Source: a bacterium | GTDB taxonomy: Bacteria > Zhuqueibacterota > QNDG01 > DTFT01 | Assembly (NCBI GenBank): GCA_016933415.1 | Contig: JAFGAX010000091.1 | Coordinates: 1 to 44,196 of the forward strand | Length of the DNA stretch: 44,196 nucleotides | Reading direction: 5' to 3' | In this document: positions 8,897-18,618 of the stretch, piece by piece | How the letters are laid out: every line of letters begins with the position of its first letter | Position numbering within the stretch: position 1 is the first letter of the stretch | Made by a program: the position numbers and the translations under genes | Notes under the pieces: model-generated | Database searches by the model: none | Told to the model about the DNA's origin: nothing | Seen by the model: the letters and a program-made list of their open reading frames with translations, nothing else

Positions 8897-9871
8897 CTAC
8901 AGCAGCCCCTGCTCTTTATACCAAGCCGCCGTCCGCCCAAGCCCCTCGGCAAGGTCGATTTTCGGATCGTACCCGAGGACCCTGCGGGCCCTGGCGATGT
9001 CGAACGCGCGGTCCTTGACGAAAAAGTCCACGCGCCTGCGGTAAATCGGCGGTGAAATGCGGAGGGGACGGCAGACCGACTCGCAAATCGCTCCGGCCGC
9101 CAGAAACGGCCAGACCGGGATGCGGATCCGGGACGGCTTTGTATCCAGAACGGCCGCGATGGCTGCGTACAGCTCGTTGAGCGTCGTATACCGCGGCCCG
9201 GCCAGAGTGAAGATCTGGCCCTCGATGCCGGGCGTTTCGCCGACCAGACGGATGCCCTCGACGAGATCGTCGATATAGGTCAGATGGTAAAGGACGTTCC
9301 CGGATCCGATCATGGGCTTGCGGACATTCCGAAATAACTTTAAAAAGCGCGTATCGCCCGGGCCGTAAATACCCACAGGCCGGAATACGGCGATGGGCGC
9401 TCCTTTTTCTTTATAATAGCGGAGGGCCAGCATCTCGCCCTCCATCTTGGATTCCTGGTAATGGTCGCCCGGCCGGTACGGCGCTTCCTCGGTTGCGGGC
9501 GGATTCTCGATATCGCCCTGCACGCCGACCGTGCTGCAGTGCACGAAGCGCTTCACACCGGCCTTCATCGAAGCCTCGATGAGGTTCCGCGTGCCGCCGA
9601 CATTGACGTCGAAAAACAGCCGCCTCGGCACGTTCTCCTCGCGGTACACGGCCGCGATGTGGTACACGGTTTCAACGTCGCGGACCGCTGCGTCCAGGGT
9701 CTCCGGCTGGGTCAGGTCGCCGATGACCGGCTCGATGCCGGCCTGGACCAGCGCACCGGTGTCGCTTTCAGGAAGCGCCAGGGTCCGCACCCGAAGGCCG
9801 CGACCGGCCAGATACCGGCACAAATGTCCCCCCGTGTAACCGGCGCCGCCGGTGACCAGAACAGCGCTCAT
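8897..9871 (-). CDS. NAD(P)-dependent epimerase/dehydratase (extended SDR; HpnA/dihydroflavonol-reductase-like)
   Basis: MSAVLVTGGAGYTGGHLCRYLAGRG Rossmann motif, YQESKMEGE (YxxxK). ATG at 9871 overlaps the upstream stop (ATGA), so the longer start at 9946 is unlikely. Confidence 0.88.
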   Translation of the reverse strand: MSAVLVTGGAGYTGGHLCRYLAGRGLRVRTLALPESDTGALVQAGIEPVIGDLTQPETLDAAVRDVETVYHIAAVYREENVPRRLFFDVNVGGTRNLIEASMKAGVKRFVHCSTVGVQGDIENPPATEEAPYRPGDHYQESKMEGEMLALRYYKEKGAPIAVFRPVGIYGPGDTRFLKLFRNVRKPMIGSGNVLYHLTYIDDLVEGIRLVGETPGIEGQIFTLAGPRYTTLNELYAAIAAVLDTKPSRIRIPVWPFLAAGAICESVCRPLRISPPIYRRRVDFFVKDRAFDIARARRVLGYDPKIDLAEGLGRTAAWYKEQGLL

Positions 9872-11559
9872 GCGACGTTCTCCCGAACCGGCATGTACGC
9901 GGCCTCCGCGTCCCGGATCTCGTTTTTCAGCCTGGTCTCGTCCCATCCGAGTTCCGCGGCCATGAGCCTGCCGCAGGCCTCCAGCGCCTCCGCGCCCGGA
10001 TGCTTCGCCGACCCCAGGCCCGTGCGCCGCCGCACCGCATCGGACAGCCGCACCGCGGCCTCCTCGCGCACCGCGTGCACGATCTGCCCGCCGATCACTT
10101 CAACGGAACCGGGCAGTGTTTTTCCGAGCTCCGGACGGCCTTCGATGAGTTTCAGCACCGCCGGGTAATCCGTGCCGTACTGCGACAGCAGGTGGTTCAG
10201 TACGGCCGGCGCAAGCCCGAACGGAGCGCTAGTCCTGACATTCTCCGCGAACGATTCAAACCGCCGGATGTCCCCGCCGTGCAGGGGCGTATTCCGCGAA
10301 ACGGACCGCCCGACCGGCGCACGCAGTCTCTTCACCAGGAGCTTCACGATCCGTTCCGCCACGTCCCGTGCCGTGGTGTATTTGACGCCGACCACGGACA
10401 CGATGCCCTCCACGCCGTTCTCCACGGAATGGTCGTGAATGCGGTAATGCGGCGTCAGACGCACCTCGCCCGTTTTCGGGTTCAGGCCCTCCATGGGCAG
10501 GAATCCCTTGTGAAAGAAGGACACGTCCTCGCGCCGGAACGCGGCGCCCGGAACCGCGCGGCTGATTTCCGAGAGAGCCGATTCAATGTCCGATTCGGTG
10601 ACCGCCATGGCCTCCGGATCGCCCGTGTAGGGCTTGTGAAAAGTGCCGGCCAGAGTGACGCCCTGCCAGGGCGCGACGAACAGGACGCGGCTGCCCTTGT
10701 ATTCGCTGCCGTCCGCCCGCCGGTGTGAGAAACGGCTGCTGACGCCCGCGGCGCATCCCGGGAGCAGTCCGCGGTTCAGGACCAGATTCATCGCCGTGGA
10801 CAGCCGGATCATTTTATTCCGGATGCCCGGGACGGCCCTGGCCAGCACCGGGTCCGCGAATCCGCCCGAGGCGTTCAGAACCATGCGCGACCGCACTTCG
10901 AATTCCGCGCCCGTAAGCGCGTCCCTGACCACGGCGCCCGCGATACGATTCTTCAAACGCAGAAAATCAACAGCCTCAACGTAATTCGCGCACACCGCGC
11001 CGGCCCGATCGGCGGACTGGATGAAGGCGAGCAGGAGCCGCTCGGAATTGACCATCTGGGCGTCGGACCAGTAGGCGCCGCCCGTGACCCGGCCGCCGTC
11101 GATGCCCGGCACCAGGCCGATGCAGGTTTCCCTGGACACGACCCGGCCCCGCGGGATGCGGTGCTCCGGGTCCAGCCCGCGGTTCCGGTCGAAGCTCAGA
11201 ATGTCGTTCGCAATCATGCCGAACCGCATGACCCACTTGCTTTTCATGAGCATGCCGTAGGTCGGCATCACGCAGCACATGGGCCGCACGAGATGCGGCG
11301 CAACGGACAGCAGGATGCGCCTTTCCCGAACCGACTCGCGCACGCGGGGCAGGTCGAGCGTCTGCAGGTAACGCAGGCCGCCGTGCACGATCTTGAGGCT
11401 GTTGGCCGAGGTCAGCCCGCCGAAATCCGCCTTCTCGACGAGGGCCGTGCGGAGCCCGCGCGAAGCGGCCTCCCACGCGGCCGTGGCGCCGTAAATGCCG
11501 CCGCCGATGATTAAAACGTCGAACTCGGTGTTTTGGAGTTTCTGGAGGTCTCTTTTCAT
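9868..11559 (-). CDS. FAD-dependent glycerol-3-phosphate dehydrogenase-like protein
   Basis: FDVLIIGGGIYGATAAWEAASRGLRTALVEKADFGGLTSANSLKIVHGGLRYL, GVKYTTARDVAERIVK; GlpD/GlpA-like over 563 aa. Confidence 0.88.
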   Translation of the reverse strand: MKRDLQKLQNTEFDVLIIGGGIYGATAAWEAASRGLRTALVEKADFGGLTSANSLKIVHGGLRYLQTLDLPRVRESVRERRILLSVAPHLVRPMCCVMPTYGMLMKSKWVMRFGMIANDILSFDRNRGLDPEHRIPRGRVVSRETCIGLVPGIDGGRVTGGAYWSDAQMVNSERLLLAFIQSADRAGAVCANYVEAVDFLRLKNRIAGAVVRDALTGAEFEVRSRMVLNASGGFADPVLARAVPGIRNKMIRLSTAMNLVLNRGLLPGCAAGVSSRFSHRRADGSEYKGSRVLFVAPWQGVTLAGTFHKPYTGDPEAMAVTESDIESALSEISRAVPGAAFRREDVSFFHKGFLPMEGLNPKTGEVRLTPHYRIHDHSVENGVEGIVSVVGVKYTTARDVAERIVKLLVKRLRAPVGRSVSRNTPLHGGDIRRFESFAENVRTSAPFGLAPAVLNHLLSQYGTDYPAVLKLIEGRPELGKTLPGSVEVIGGQIVHAVREEAAVRLSDAVRRRTGLGSAKHPGAEALEACGRLMAAELGWDETRLKNEIRDAEAAYMPVRENVA

Positions 11560-11599
11560 TATTTAATCCGAATGTTGTGTGCTGATCGTTTTCAATTTA

Positions 11600-11894
11600 A
11601 GTTCAAAGTTCAAGGTTCAAAGTTCAAAGTAACCCGTCCAACCCGGCCAAGCAATTTGAAACCATCAATTTTTTCTTTGAACTATGAGCTTTGGACCTTG
11701 AACTCTTCAATGGATTCTGTCCTATTTCGACAGATCAAGATTAAAATATCCGTTTTTCTTTGAACTTTGAACCTTGAACTTTGAACTCCTATTTGGACCT
11801 TGAACTCTTCAATGGACTCTGTCCTATTTCAACAGATCAAGATTAAATCATCCGTTTTTCTTTGAACTTTGAACCTTGAACTTTGAACTCCTAT
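11600..11894. repeat. Heptad-periodic repeat cassette: 30-bp inverted repeat plus 102-bp tandem duplication
   Basis: AGTTCAAAGTTCAAGGTTCAAAGTTCAAAG (11600-11629) is the exact reverse complement of 11758-11787 and 11860-11889. 11691-11792 is repeated at 11793-11894 with few mismatches. Confidence 0.9.
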
Positions 11895-12679
11895 TTGAAG
11901 GCGAACCCCATGAGATGCCACCCGTACCTCCGCACCAGCGGCCGTGGGACGGCGTTGAAGGCGCCGACGAACACGGTGTTGAAGAGAAACGCCTTGAGCC
12001 CCTTCTGGTGCAGTTTGGAACGGACCGGAAAGCGCTCCGGCACGATGTCGACCTTCGAGAAGCCGGACAGCAGGTCCCGGTATTCCCGGATGGTGTATTT
12101 GTTCAGCACGGGCGCGTCTTCGTGCTCCAGGGGCACGTGAAACCGTTTGGACATCAGGGCGAGCCAGCCGTTGCGGTTGTAAACCATGGAGATGAACAGA
12201 CCGCCCGGTTTCAAAACCCTGCGGGCCTCTTCGATCAGTGCCCGGGCATCGGCCGTGTACTGAATCACGCCGTGGCCGTACACCACGTCGAATGTGCCGT
12301 CCGGGAACTCCAGGGCCTCGGCGTTCATGACGCGCAGGTCCGCGGAGAGCCCCCGCTGACCGAGATTCTGGCGCGCCAGGTCGACGGCGGTCCGAGACAG
12401 GTCCACGCCCGTGCAAAGGGCGCCCCCGGCCGCGAAACGGGCCAGATCGATGCCCGCGCCGCATCCGACTTCCAGCAGGGTTTTCCCGCGGAACCCGGAA
12501 AAATCCACGAGCCGCGGCAGATAATGCAGCTTCTCGAAACGGTAGGCGTCCAGGTCCTCGAAGAATCCCGGCGTCCCCACCGGGTGCCGCACGATTTCAA
12601 GGTCGTGAATGCGCTCGTTCCAGTAACAGCGGACGGCTTCGATGGTCTCGGCGCGTCCCGGTTCCGTCGGTTCAGGCAT
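11891..12679 (-). CDS. SAM-dependent methyltransferase (class I)
   Basis: LLEVGCGAGIDLARFAAGGALCTGVDLSRTAVDLA, FDVVYGHGVIQYTADARALIEEARRVLKPGGLFI. The start at 12679 overlaps the end of asnB. Confidence 0.9.
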   Translation of the reverse strand: MPEPTEPGRAETIEAVRCYWNERIHDLEIVRHPVGTPGFFEDLDAYRFEKLHYLPRLVDFSGFRGKTLLEVGCGAGIDLARFAAGGALCTGVDLSRTAVDLARQNLGQRGLSADLRVMNAEALEFPDGTFDVVYGHGVIQYTADARALIEEARRVLKPGGLFISMVYNRNGWLALMSKRFHVPLEHEDAPVLNKYTIREYRDLLSGFSKVDIVPERFPVRSKLHQKGLKAFLFNTVFVGAFNAVPRPLVRRYGWHLMGFAFK

Positions 12680-14573
12680 GCGTGCTCCCCGCGTACAGGT
12701 CAAACCACTGTTCGAATACCATGAGAGCCCACAGCTTGTGGCTGTGGTTCTCGACGCCGTCCATGTGCTCCTTCACCAGGCTGGAAACGAATTCCGGGCG
12801 GAACAGCCCCTGCCTGCGGATCCGCTCCTCGGACAGGAGGTCGAGCATCATGGGTTTCAGTTCGTTGCGGATCCAGTTCTTGATCGGGATGGAAAAGCCC
12901 TGCTTGCCGCGGTTCTGCACCTCAGGCGGCAGGTCGTCCCAGAAGGCTTTTTTGAGAATGTATTTGGTGCTGAATCCCTTCATCTTCAGTTCCGGCGGAA
13001 GGGACAGCGCGAAATCAACGATCCGGTGGTCCAGATAGGGCACCCGGGCCTCCAGTGAAACCGCCATGGACATCCGGTCGACTTTCACGAGAATGTCGTC
13101 CGGAAGATAGGTCTTGACGTCCACATACCCCGTCTTCGCCACGTCATCCGCGCCGTTGAGGCCCGCCTCCCGGCTGAACCGGAGCATGGATTCATAGGGC
13201 GTTTCAGCGGCCAGGGACGCGAACGCGCCGTCCGTGAACAGGGCGCGTCGCTCGGCTTCGGACAGGAACACCATCCAGCGTCCGTGCATCAGCTCTTTCG
13301 GAAGCCAGGTGCCCTGCACGAAGCGCTTGAAACTGTTGACCGGTCCCTTCTTGCTCTCCGTGGGCGGCAGGGACCGCGCCAGCCGGTCGAGCAGGCCGCG
13401 TTTCACCGCCCTGGGCAGGCGGTGGTAGAACCGGCGGTCGAAACGGTGCGCGCGGTAGGTGTCGTATCCCGCGAACAGCTCGTCCCCGCCGTCCCCCGAC
13501 AGCACGACCGTGACATCCTCCCGGGCCATTTTCGAGACCAGGTAGGTGGGGAAAATGGAAAAATCCCCGAACGGCTCGTCGAACTGGCGGACCAGCGTCT
13601 CGGTGAGATCGAGGGCCTTCGGCTCGATGACGAGCTCGCGATGCTCGGTGCCGTACTTCGCGGCCACGGCCCGGGCGTATTTCAGCTCATTGTACGAGGA
13701 CTCCCTGAACCCGATGGAGAAGGTCTTGACCGGCCGGTCCATGCAGGCCGCCATCCGGGAGACCATGATGGACGAGTCAATGCCGCCGGAAAGAAACGCG
13801 CCCAGGGGCACGTCCGAAACCAGCTGAAGCCTCACCGCGTCGTGCACAAGATAACGCAGGCGTTCCGCCGCTTCCGCCCCGGTCCAGGCCGCGGGCCTGG
13901 GGACTCCGGTCCAGTACCGCCCCGTGCGGACGCCGCCGTCCCCGACGGTCATCCAGTGCCCCGGCTCCAGCTTGCGTATTTCCCTGAAAATGCTCTGCGG
14001 CGACGGCACGTATTCGAAAGTCAGGTACGCGTTCAAGGCGTCGCGATCCAGGGTCCGTGTGACGCCCGGGCACCGGAGAATGGCCTTGATTTCGGACGCG
14101 AACACCAGTTTTTCGGGGTCGCGGTACACGTACAGGGGTTTGACTCCGAGGTGGTCCCGGCCGAGCATCAGGCGTCTGCGCCGGCCGTCCCAGAGGGCGA
14201 AAGCGAATATGCCGTTGAGCCGGCCGCAAACGTCCTCGCCCCACTCCTCGTACCCGTGCACGATGGTTTCCGTATCGCTCGCCGTGCGGAACGCATGGCC
14301 GGACTTCTCGAGTTCAGCCCGGAGCTCCCGGAAATTGTAGATTTCGCCGTTGAAGACGATCGTGACCGATCCGTCCTCGTTCGACAGCGGCTGATGCCCG
14401 GTGCGGAGGTCGATGATCGAAAGCCGGCGCATGCCGATGCCCGCGGCCCCGAACACCGCGATGCCTTCGTCGTCCGGCCCCCGGTGCCGGATCGCGGCGC
14501 ACATGTCCCGGAGCACGGCCGGATCGACCGGACGCGACGGATCGGAATGGACGATACCGCTAATCCCGCACAC
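12672..14573 (-). CDS. asnB: Asparagine synthetase-like glutamine amidotransferase in an EPS locus
   Basis: GTG at 14573 places the catalytic Cys at position 2 (V/M-CGISGIV); RHRGPDDEG, FNGEIYNF, LGAFLSGGIDSS, LSGDGGDELFAGY. Confidence 0.92.
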   Translation of the reverse strand: MCGISGIVHSDPSRPVDPAVLRDMCAAIRHRGPDDEGIAVFGAAGIGMRRLSIIDLRTGHQPLSNEDGSVTIVFNGEIYNFRELRAELEKSGHAFRTASDTETIVHGYEEWGEDVCGRLNGIFAFALWDGRRRRLMLGRDHLGVKPLYVYRDPEKLVFASEIKAILRCPGVTRTLDRDALNAYLTFEYVPSPQSIFREIRKLEPGHWMTVGDGGVRTGRYWTGVPRPAAWTGAEAAERLRYLVHDAVRLQLVSDVPLGAFLSGGIDSSIMVSRMAACMDRPVKTFSIGFRESSYNELKYARAVAAKYGTEHRELVIEPKALDLTETLVRQFDEPFGDFSIFPTYLVSKMAREDVTVVLSGDGGDELFAGYDTYRAHRFDRRFYHRLPRAVKRGLLDRLARSLPPTESKKGPVNSFKRFVQGTWLPKELMHGRWMVFLSEAERRALFTDGAFASLAAETPYESMLRFSREAGLNGADDVAKTGYVDVKTYLPDDILVKVDRMSMAVSLEARVPYLDHRIVDFALSLPPELKMKGFSTKYILKKAFWDDLPPEVQNRGKQGFSIPIKNWIRNELKPMMLDLLSEERIRRQGLFRPEFVSSLVKEHMDGVENHSHKLWALMVFEQWFDLYAGSTHA

Positions 14574-15747
14574 GGCGGCCTTTCCGGTTCGCGACCGCCG
14601 AATCGGCCGCGCGGCCGAGCTTCTCCAGATAGACGCGGTAGCTGTATGCCTCATCGGCCAGCCGGACCGCGGCCCGGCCGATGCGGCCGGCCAGGGATTT
14701 GTCCCTGAGCAGGCGGACGATGCCGGCGCCGAAGGCCGCCGGATCGGGGTCGGTCAGCACGGCCGTGCGTTCGTCAAGCACCTGGGTGTGCGTCCACAGC
14801 CGGGTCGCGACCATGGGCACGCCGGACCGGAGATAGGCGTAGAGCTTGAGCGGCGTGTTCGTTCCGCGCGTGCGCGGCGAAACCAGCACGTCCGCGCACC
14901 GGATGTAGCTGTTGACTTCCTGCGGCTTCACCTGGCCGGTGAACGTGAAGGCGCCGGACAGTCCCCGCTCCGCGACGGACTTTTCAACGGATGCCACCTG
15001 GTCCGGATGCCCGCCGACCATGAGAAAGCGGACCCGCGGAATTTTCCGGACGACCGGAACCGCGGATTCCACGAGCAGGTCCAGGCCCTGGTACGGCTCG
15101 AAGGTGCCGGTGTACAGGACGACCGGTCCTTTTCCCAGCGTCTTTCGGACAGCCGCGGACCGGTCCTCCTCGCCGAACACCATGCCGTAGTCCACGACGT
15201 TTTCAATCATCAGGGAATTCTTTTCCGGAAACTTCTTCCGGACGTGGTCGGCCAGGTCCGGGCAGATGGGAATGACCGTGTCCGCGTGGGTCAGAATCCA
15301 GTCCTCCACGGCCTCGAAGGCACGGACGAGCCGCCGGGACCGGGAAAACTGAAAATTGCCGAGCTGCTGCGGCAGGCTGGAATGCATGTCGTACACGTGC
15401 GGAATGCCGAACCAGCGCGACAGCCAGACGCCCCAGAGTCCGGCTTCCTCGTGCGTGTGGATGAGATCATGCCTGCGCCTGGAGGCCCAGGCGAGGGATT
15501 TCACGGCCAGCAGAAAATCGAGCGGGAGCTTGGCGAGGGAGGGCCCGATTTTCACCCGGCGGATCCCGGGAATCGCGGCCACACGGTGGATCCGCACGGA
15601 GGGCAGGCGGACGTCCGCGCCCATGGAATACGTGAGCAGATCGACCTCATGCCCCAGGTCCGAGTAGGCCTTGAGCCGCCCGACCACCGAAAGCGGCGTG
15701 CCCCGCGGTTCGAAAATCGGTTCCGGAGCGATCATGAGGATGCGCAT
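14560..15747 (-). CDS. Glycosyltransferase family 4 protein
   Basis: MRILMIAPEPIFEPRGTPLSVVGRLKAYSDLGHEVDLLTY, LYTGTFEPYQGLDLLVESA, KLYAYLRSGVPMVATRL. Confidence 0.9.
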   Translation of the reverse strand: MRILMIAPEPIFEPRGTPLSVVGRLKAYSDLGHEVDLLTYSMGADVRLPSVRIHRVAAIPGIRRVKIGPSLAKLPLDFLLAVKSLAWASRRRHDLIHTHEEAGLWGVWLSRWFGIPHVYDMHSSLPQQLGNFQFSRSRRLVRAFEAVEDWILTHADTVIPICPDLADHVRKKFPEKNSLMIENVVDYGMVFGEEDRSAAVRKTLGKGPVVLYTGTFEPYQGLDLLVESAVPVVRKIPRVRFLMVGGHPDQVASVEKSVAERGLSGAFTFTGQVKPQEVNSYIRCADVLVSPRTRGTNTPLKLYAYLRSGVPMVATRLWTHTQVLDERTAVLTDPDPAAFGAGIVRLLRDKSLAGRIGRAAVRLADEAYSYRVYLEKLGRAADSAVANRKGRRVRD

Positions 15748-15751
15748 GGAG

Positions 15752-17050
15752 TCACCGCCCCATGGCGACGTATTGAAAGCCCGCCTCGCGCATCTTTTTC
15801 GGTTCGTAGATGTTCCGCAGGTCAGCGACCGCGGGGGTTTTCATGGCCTCCCGGATCTTCAGGATCTCAAGGTTGCGGAACTGGTTCCACTCGGTCATGA
15901 AGACCAGGCAGTCGGCGCCCGCGGCGGCGTCGTAAGCGTCCCTGCAGTACGTCACGCCCTTGAGCACCTTCGCCGCCTCCGCATGCGCCACCGGGTCATA
16001 GGCGCGGACCGAGGCGCCGGCCTCCTGCAGTTTCCGGATGATGTCGACGGAGGGCGCGTCTCGCATGTCGTCGGTGTTCGGCTTGAAGGAGAGCCCGAGC
16101 AGGGCGACGGTCTTTCCCTTGAGGTCCCCGGCGGCCTGCCGGATCTTTTCAAACGCGATCTCCCGCTGGCGCGCGTTCACCTCCACGGCCGACCGGACGA
16201 TTTTCAGCTCCAGCCCCGCCCCTTTCCCGACCTCGACCAGGGCCAGCGTGTCCTTCGGAAAGCACGATCCGCCGTATCCCGGGCCGGGATGCAGAAACTT
16301 GGAGCCGATGCGGCGGTCCAGGCCCATTCCCTTGGCCACGTGATGCACGTCCGCGCCCACGCGGTCGCAGAGCGCGGCCATCTCGTTGATGAACGAGATC
16401 TTCACGGCCAGAAAGGCATTGGACGCGTACTTGACGAGTTCCGCGGTCTCGAGGTTGGTGATGACGAAGGGGGTTTCAATGAGGTACAGCGGCGAATAGA
16501 GATCCTTCATGATGGCGACGGCTTCCGCGTCCTCGGCGCCGATGACCACGCGGTCGGGACGCATGAAATCCTCGATCGCGGACCCTTCCCGCAGGAATTC
16601 GGGATTCGAGCACACACTGAACCGGTGGGGCTCCCTCTGATGCCGGGAGATGACGTCCGTGATCCATCGGCCCGTGCCCACCGGCGCCGTGCTCTTGTTC
16701 ACCACCACCTTGTACCCGTTCATCGACTCGGCGATGCCCCGGGCCACCTGTTCGATGTACCGCAGGTCGGCGGACCCGTCCGCCCTGGGCGGTGTGCCGA
16801 CCGCGATGAAGACCACCAGCGACCGTTCCACCGCGGACCGCAGATCCGTGGTGAAGGTCAGCCGGCCCTCCTTGACGTTCCGGCTGATCAGGGCGTCGAG
16901 CCCCGGCTCGTAGATCGGAACGCCCCCCGAGTTCAGGGTCCGGATTTTTTCCCCGTTGGCGTCCACGCAAACGACGTCGACGCCGAACTCCGAGAAACAG
17001 GTGCCGGTCACCAGACCCACGTATCCCGTGCCCACGACGCAGATTCTCAA
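15752..17050 (-). CDS. ugd: UDP-glucose/GDP-mannose 6-dehydrogenase
   Basis: LRICVVGTGYVGLVTGTCFSEFGVDVVCVD, GPGYGGSCFPKDTLAL, GLSFKPNTDDMRDAPS. TTG start at 17050 has AAGGAGG five nt upstream. Confidence 0.93.
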   Translation of the reverse strand: MRICVVGTGYVGLVTGTCFSEFGVDVVCVDANGEKIRTLNSGGVPIYEPGLDALISRNVKEGRLTFTTDLRSAVERSLVVFIAVGTPPRADGSADLRYIEQVARGIAESMNGYKVVVNKSTAPVGTGRWITDVISRHQREPHRFSVCSNPEFLREGSAIEDFMRPDRVVIGAEDAEAVAIMKDLYSPLYLIETPFVITNLETAELVKYASNAFLAVKISFINEMAALCDRVGADVHHVAKGMGLDRRIGSKFLHPGPGYGGSCFPKDTLALVEVGKGAGLELKIVRSAVEVNARQREIAFEKIRQAAGDLKGKTVALLGLSFKPNTDDMRDAPSVDIIRKLQEAGASVRAYDPVAHAEAAKVLKGVTYCRDAYDAAAGADCLVFMTEWNQFRNLEILKIREAMKTPAVADLRNIYEPKKMREAGFQYVAMGR

Positions 17051-17164
17051 AGAAGCCTCCTTGTGCCTTTTGCCGGCCCGCGGCACAGTTTGCCGTCCGC
17101 GCCCGGGCCATCGGAGCGGCCGCCGCGGCGTCGAAGCCGGCCGGCGCTCCGGAACAGGAACGGC

Positions 17165-18610
17165 TCAGGCCGCTCCGTACCCCGTCAGAACCACGAACAC
17201 CGTGCGGACAAGAATCTTGAAATCCAGCCACAGCGAAAAATTGTCGATGTACTTCAGGTCGAGTTCCATCCATTGCTCGAAATCGACCCGGTTCCGGCCG
17301 CTCACCTGCCAGAGGCACGTGACGCCGGGCTTCATGCTCAGGCGCCGGCGGTGCCAGGTTTCGTACAGGTCCACCTCGGCTGGGAGCGGGGGCCGCGGCC
17401 CGACGAGGCTCATGTCGCCCCGCAGAACATTGAAGAGCTGGGGCAGTTCATCGATGCTGAACTTGCGCATGAAACGGCCGAAGGCCGTGACCCGCGGATC
17501 CCGCCTGATTTTAAAGACGGGGCCGTTCATCTCGTTCTGCTTCTCGAGCTCCCGCCTGCGCATCTCGGCTCCGGGCACCATCGAACGGAACTTGACGAGG
17601 GTGAACCGGCGGCCGTTCCGGCCGCACCGGACCTGCCGGAAGAAGACCGGGCCCCTCGAATCGATCACGATGCCGGCCGCGGCGAGGATGAAAACCGGCA
17701 GGAACAGCAGGATGAAGAACAGCGAGACGATCACGTCCATAACGCGCTTGACGAAGAGCTGCCATTCCTTGGCCGAGGTCGTCTGAAAGTTCAGCAGGGG
17801 CACGCCCGCGAAACTGGACAGGGACAGCGTTCCGAGTTTGGGCGTGAACAGGTCGACCGACACGGCCGTCCCGACCCCCTCCCGTTCGCAGTGGAGGATG
17901 GCGTCCTCAATGCGGTTCAGCCAGAGACGCGGCACCACGAAAATAACGCGGTCGACCACGTGTTCCCGGAGGATGCGCGGGATGTCGCGGATCCGCCCGA
18001 TGACAGGATATTCGAGAACGGTCTTGCCGAGCAGCTTGGGATCGTCATCCACCAGACCGACGATTTTCAGTCCCCAGTTCGCGTGCGCATGCACATTGCG
18101 GATGAATTCCTGCGCCCGCTTTCCCGTGCCGACGATCAGAAGGTTGACGAGGTTGTAGCCCTGCCGCGAGATGTAGTCCAGAAACCAGCGCCACGCCGCC
18201 TTCGAGATGAACAACCCGATCAGGGCGGTCACGGCGAAAACGGACACGTACATGCGGCTCGTCATTTCCAGCTTGATGAGGAACACGACGCTGCCCAGCA
18301 CGAACATGGCCGCCACGCCCGTCCGCAGGACGCGCCAGCAGGTTTCGATGAAGAGCTTGGTCCTGAAGTTGGCGTAGACGCCGTCCGCCGACATGAGCCG
18401 GATCCACGCGGGAATGGTCACAATGACCAGCCAGAAATGAACCTTGAGAAAACCCCGGAGACCCTCTCCGGCGTGGGCCAGCGGCCCGTAATCGGCGATG
18501 GAGCGGATGAGCAGGGTGATGAAATAGGCCGCGACAAAGGAAACCGCGATGACCAGCCCGTCGGTGAGCTTCATCAGGCGGATGAGGAAAAGTTCCTTCT
18601 CTCGCAGCAT
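17165..18610 (-). CDS. Polyprenyl glycosylphosphotransferase (initiating sugar transferase, WbaP/CpsE-like)
   Basis: N-terminal TM segments, CoA-binding-like middle domain, and KRVMDVIVSLFFILLFLPVFI..RGPVFFRQVRCGRNGRRFTLVKFRSM..FSIDELPQLFNVLRGDMSLVGPRPPLP. Likely ATG at 18610. Confidence 0.92.
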   Translation of the reverse strand: MLREKELFLIRLMKLTDGLVIAVSFVAAYFITLLIRSIADYGPLAHAGEGLRGFLKVHFWLVIVTIPAWIRLMSADGVYANFRTKLFIETCWRVLRTGVAAMFVLGSVVFLIKLEMTSRMYVSVFAVTALIGLFISKAAWRWFLDYISRQGYNLVNLLIVGTGKRAQEFIRNVHAHANWGLKIVGLVDDDPKLLGKTVLEYPVIGRIRDIPRILREHVVDRVIFVVPRLWLNRIEDAILHCEREGVGTAVSVDLFTPKLGTLSLSSFAGVPLLNFQTTSAKEWQLFVKRVMDVIVSLFFILLFLPVFILAAAGIVIDSRGPVFFRQVRCGRNGRRFTLVKFRSMVPGAEMRRRELEKQNEMNGPVFKIRRDPRVTAFGRFMRKFSIDELPQLFNVLRGDMSLVGPRPPLPAEVDLYETWHRRRLSMKPGVTCLWQVSGRNRVDFEQWMELDLKYIDNFSLWLDFKILVRTVFVVLTGYGAA

Positions 18611-18618
18611 GATTCGGT

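Noticed and set aside
11600-11894. CRISPR array
   Set aside because: Repeats are 7-bp periodic or 102-bp tandem with inverted arms; there are no regularly spaced unique spacers and no cas genes nearby.
13284-15900. Overlapping 474-aa and 499-aa plus-strand ORFs
   Set aside because: Antisense to asnB and the GT4 gene; no homology-like motifs.
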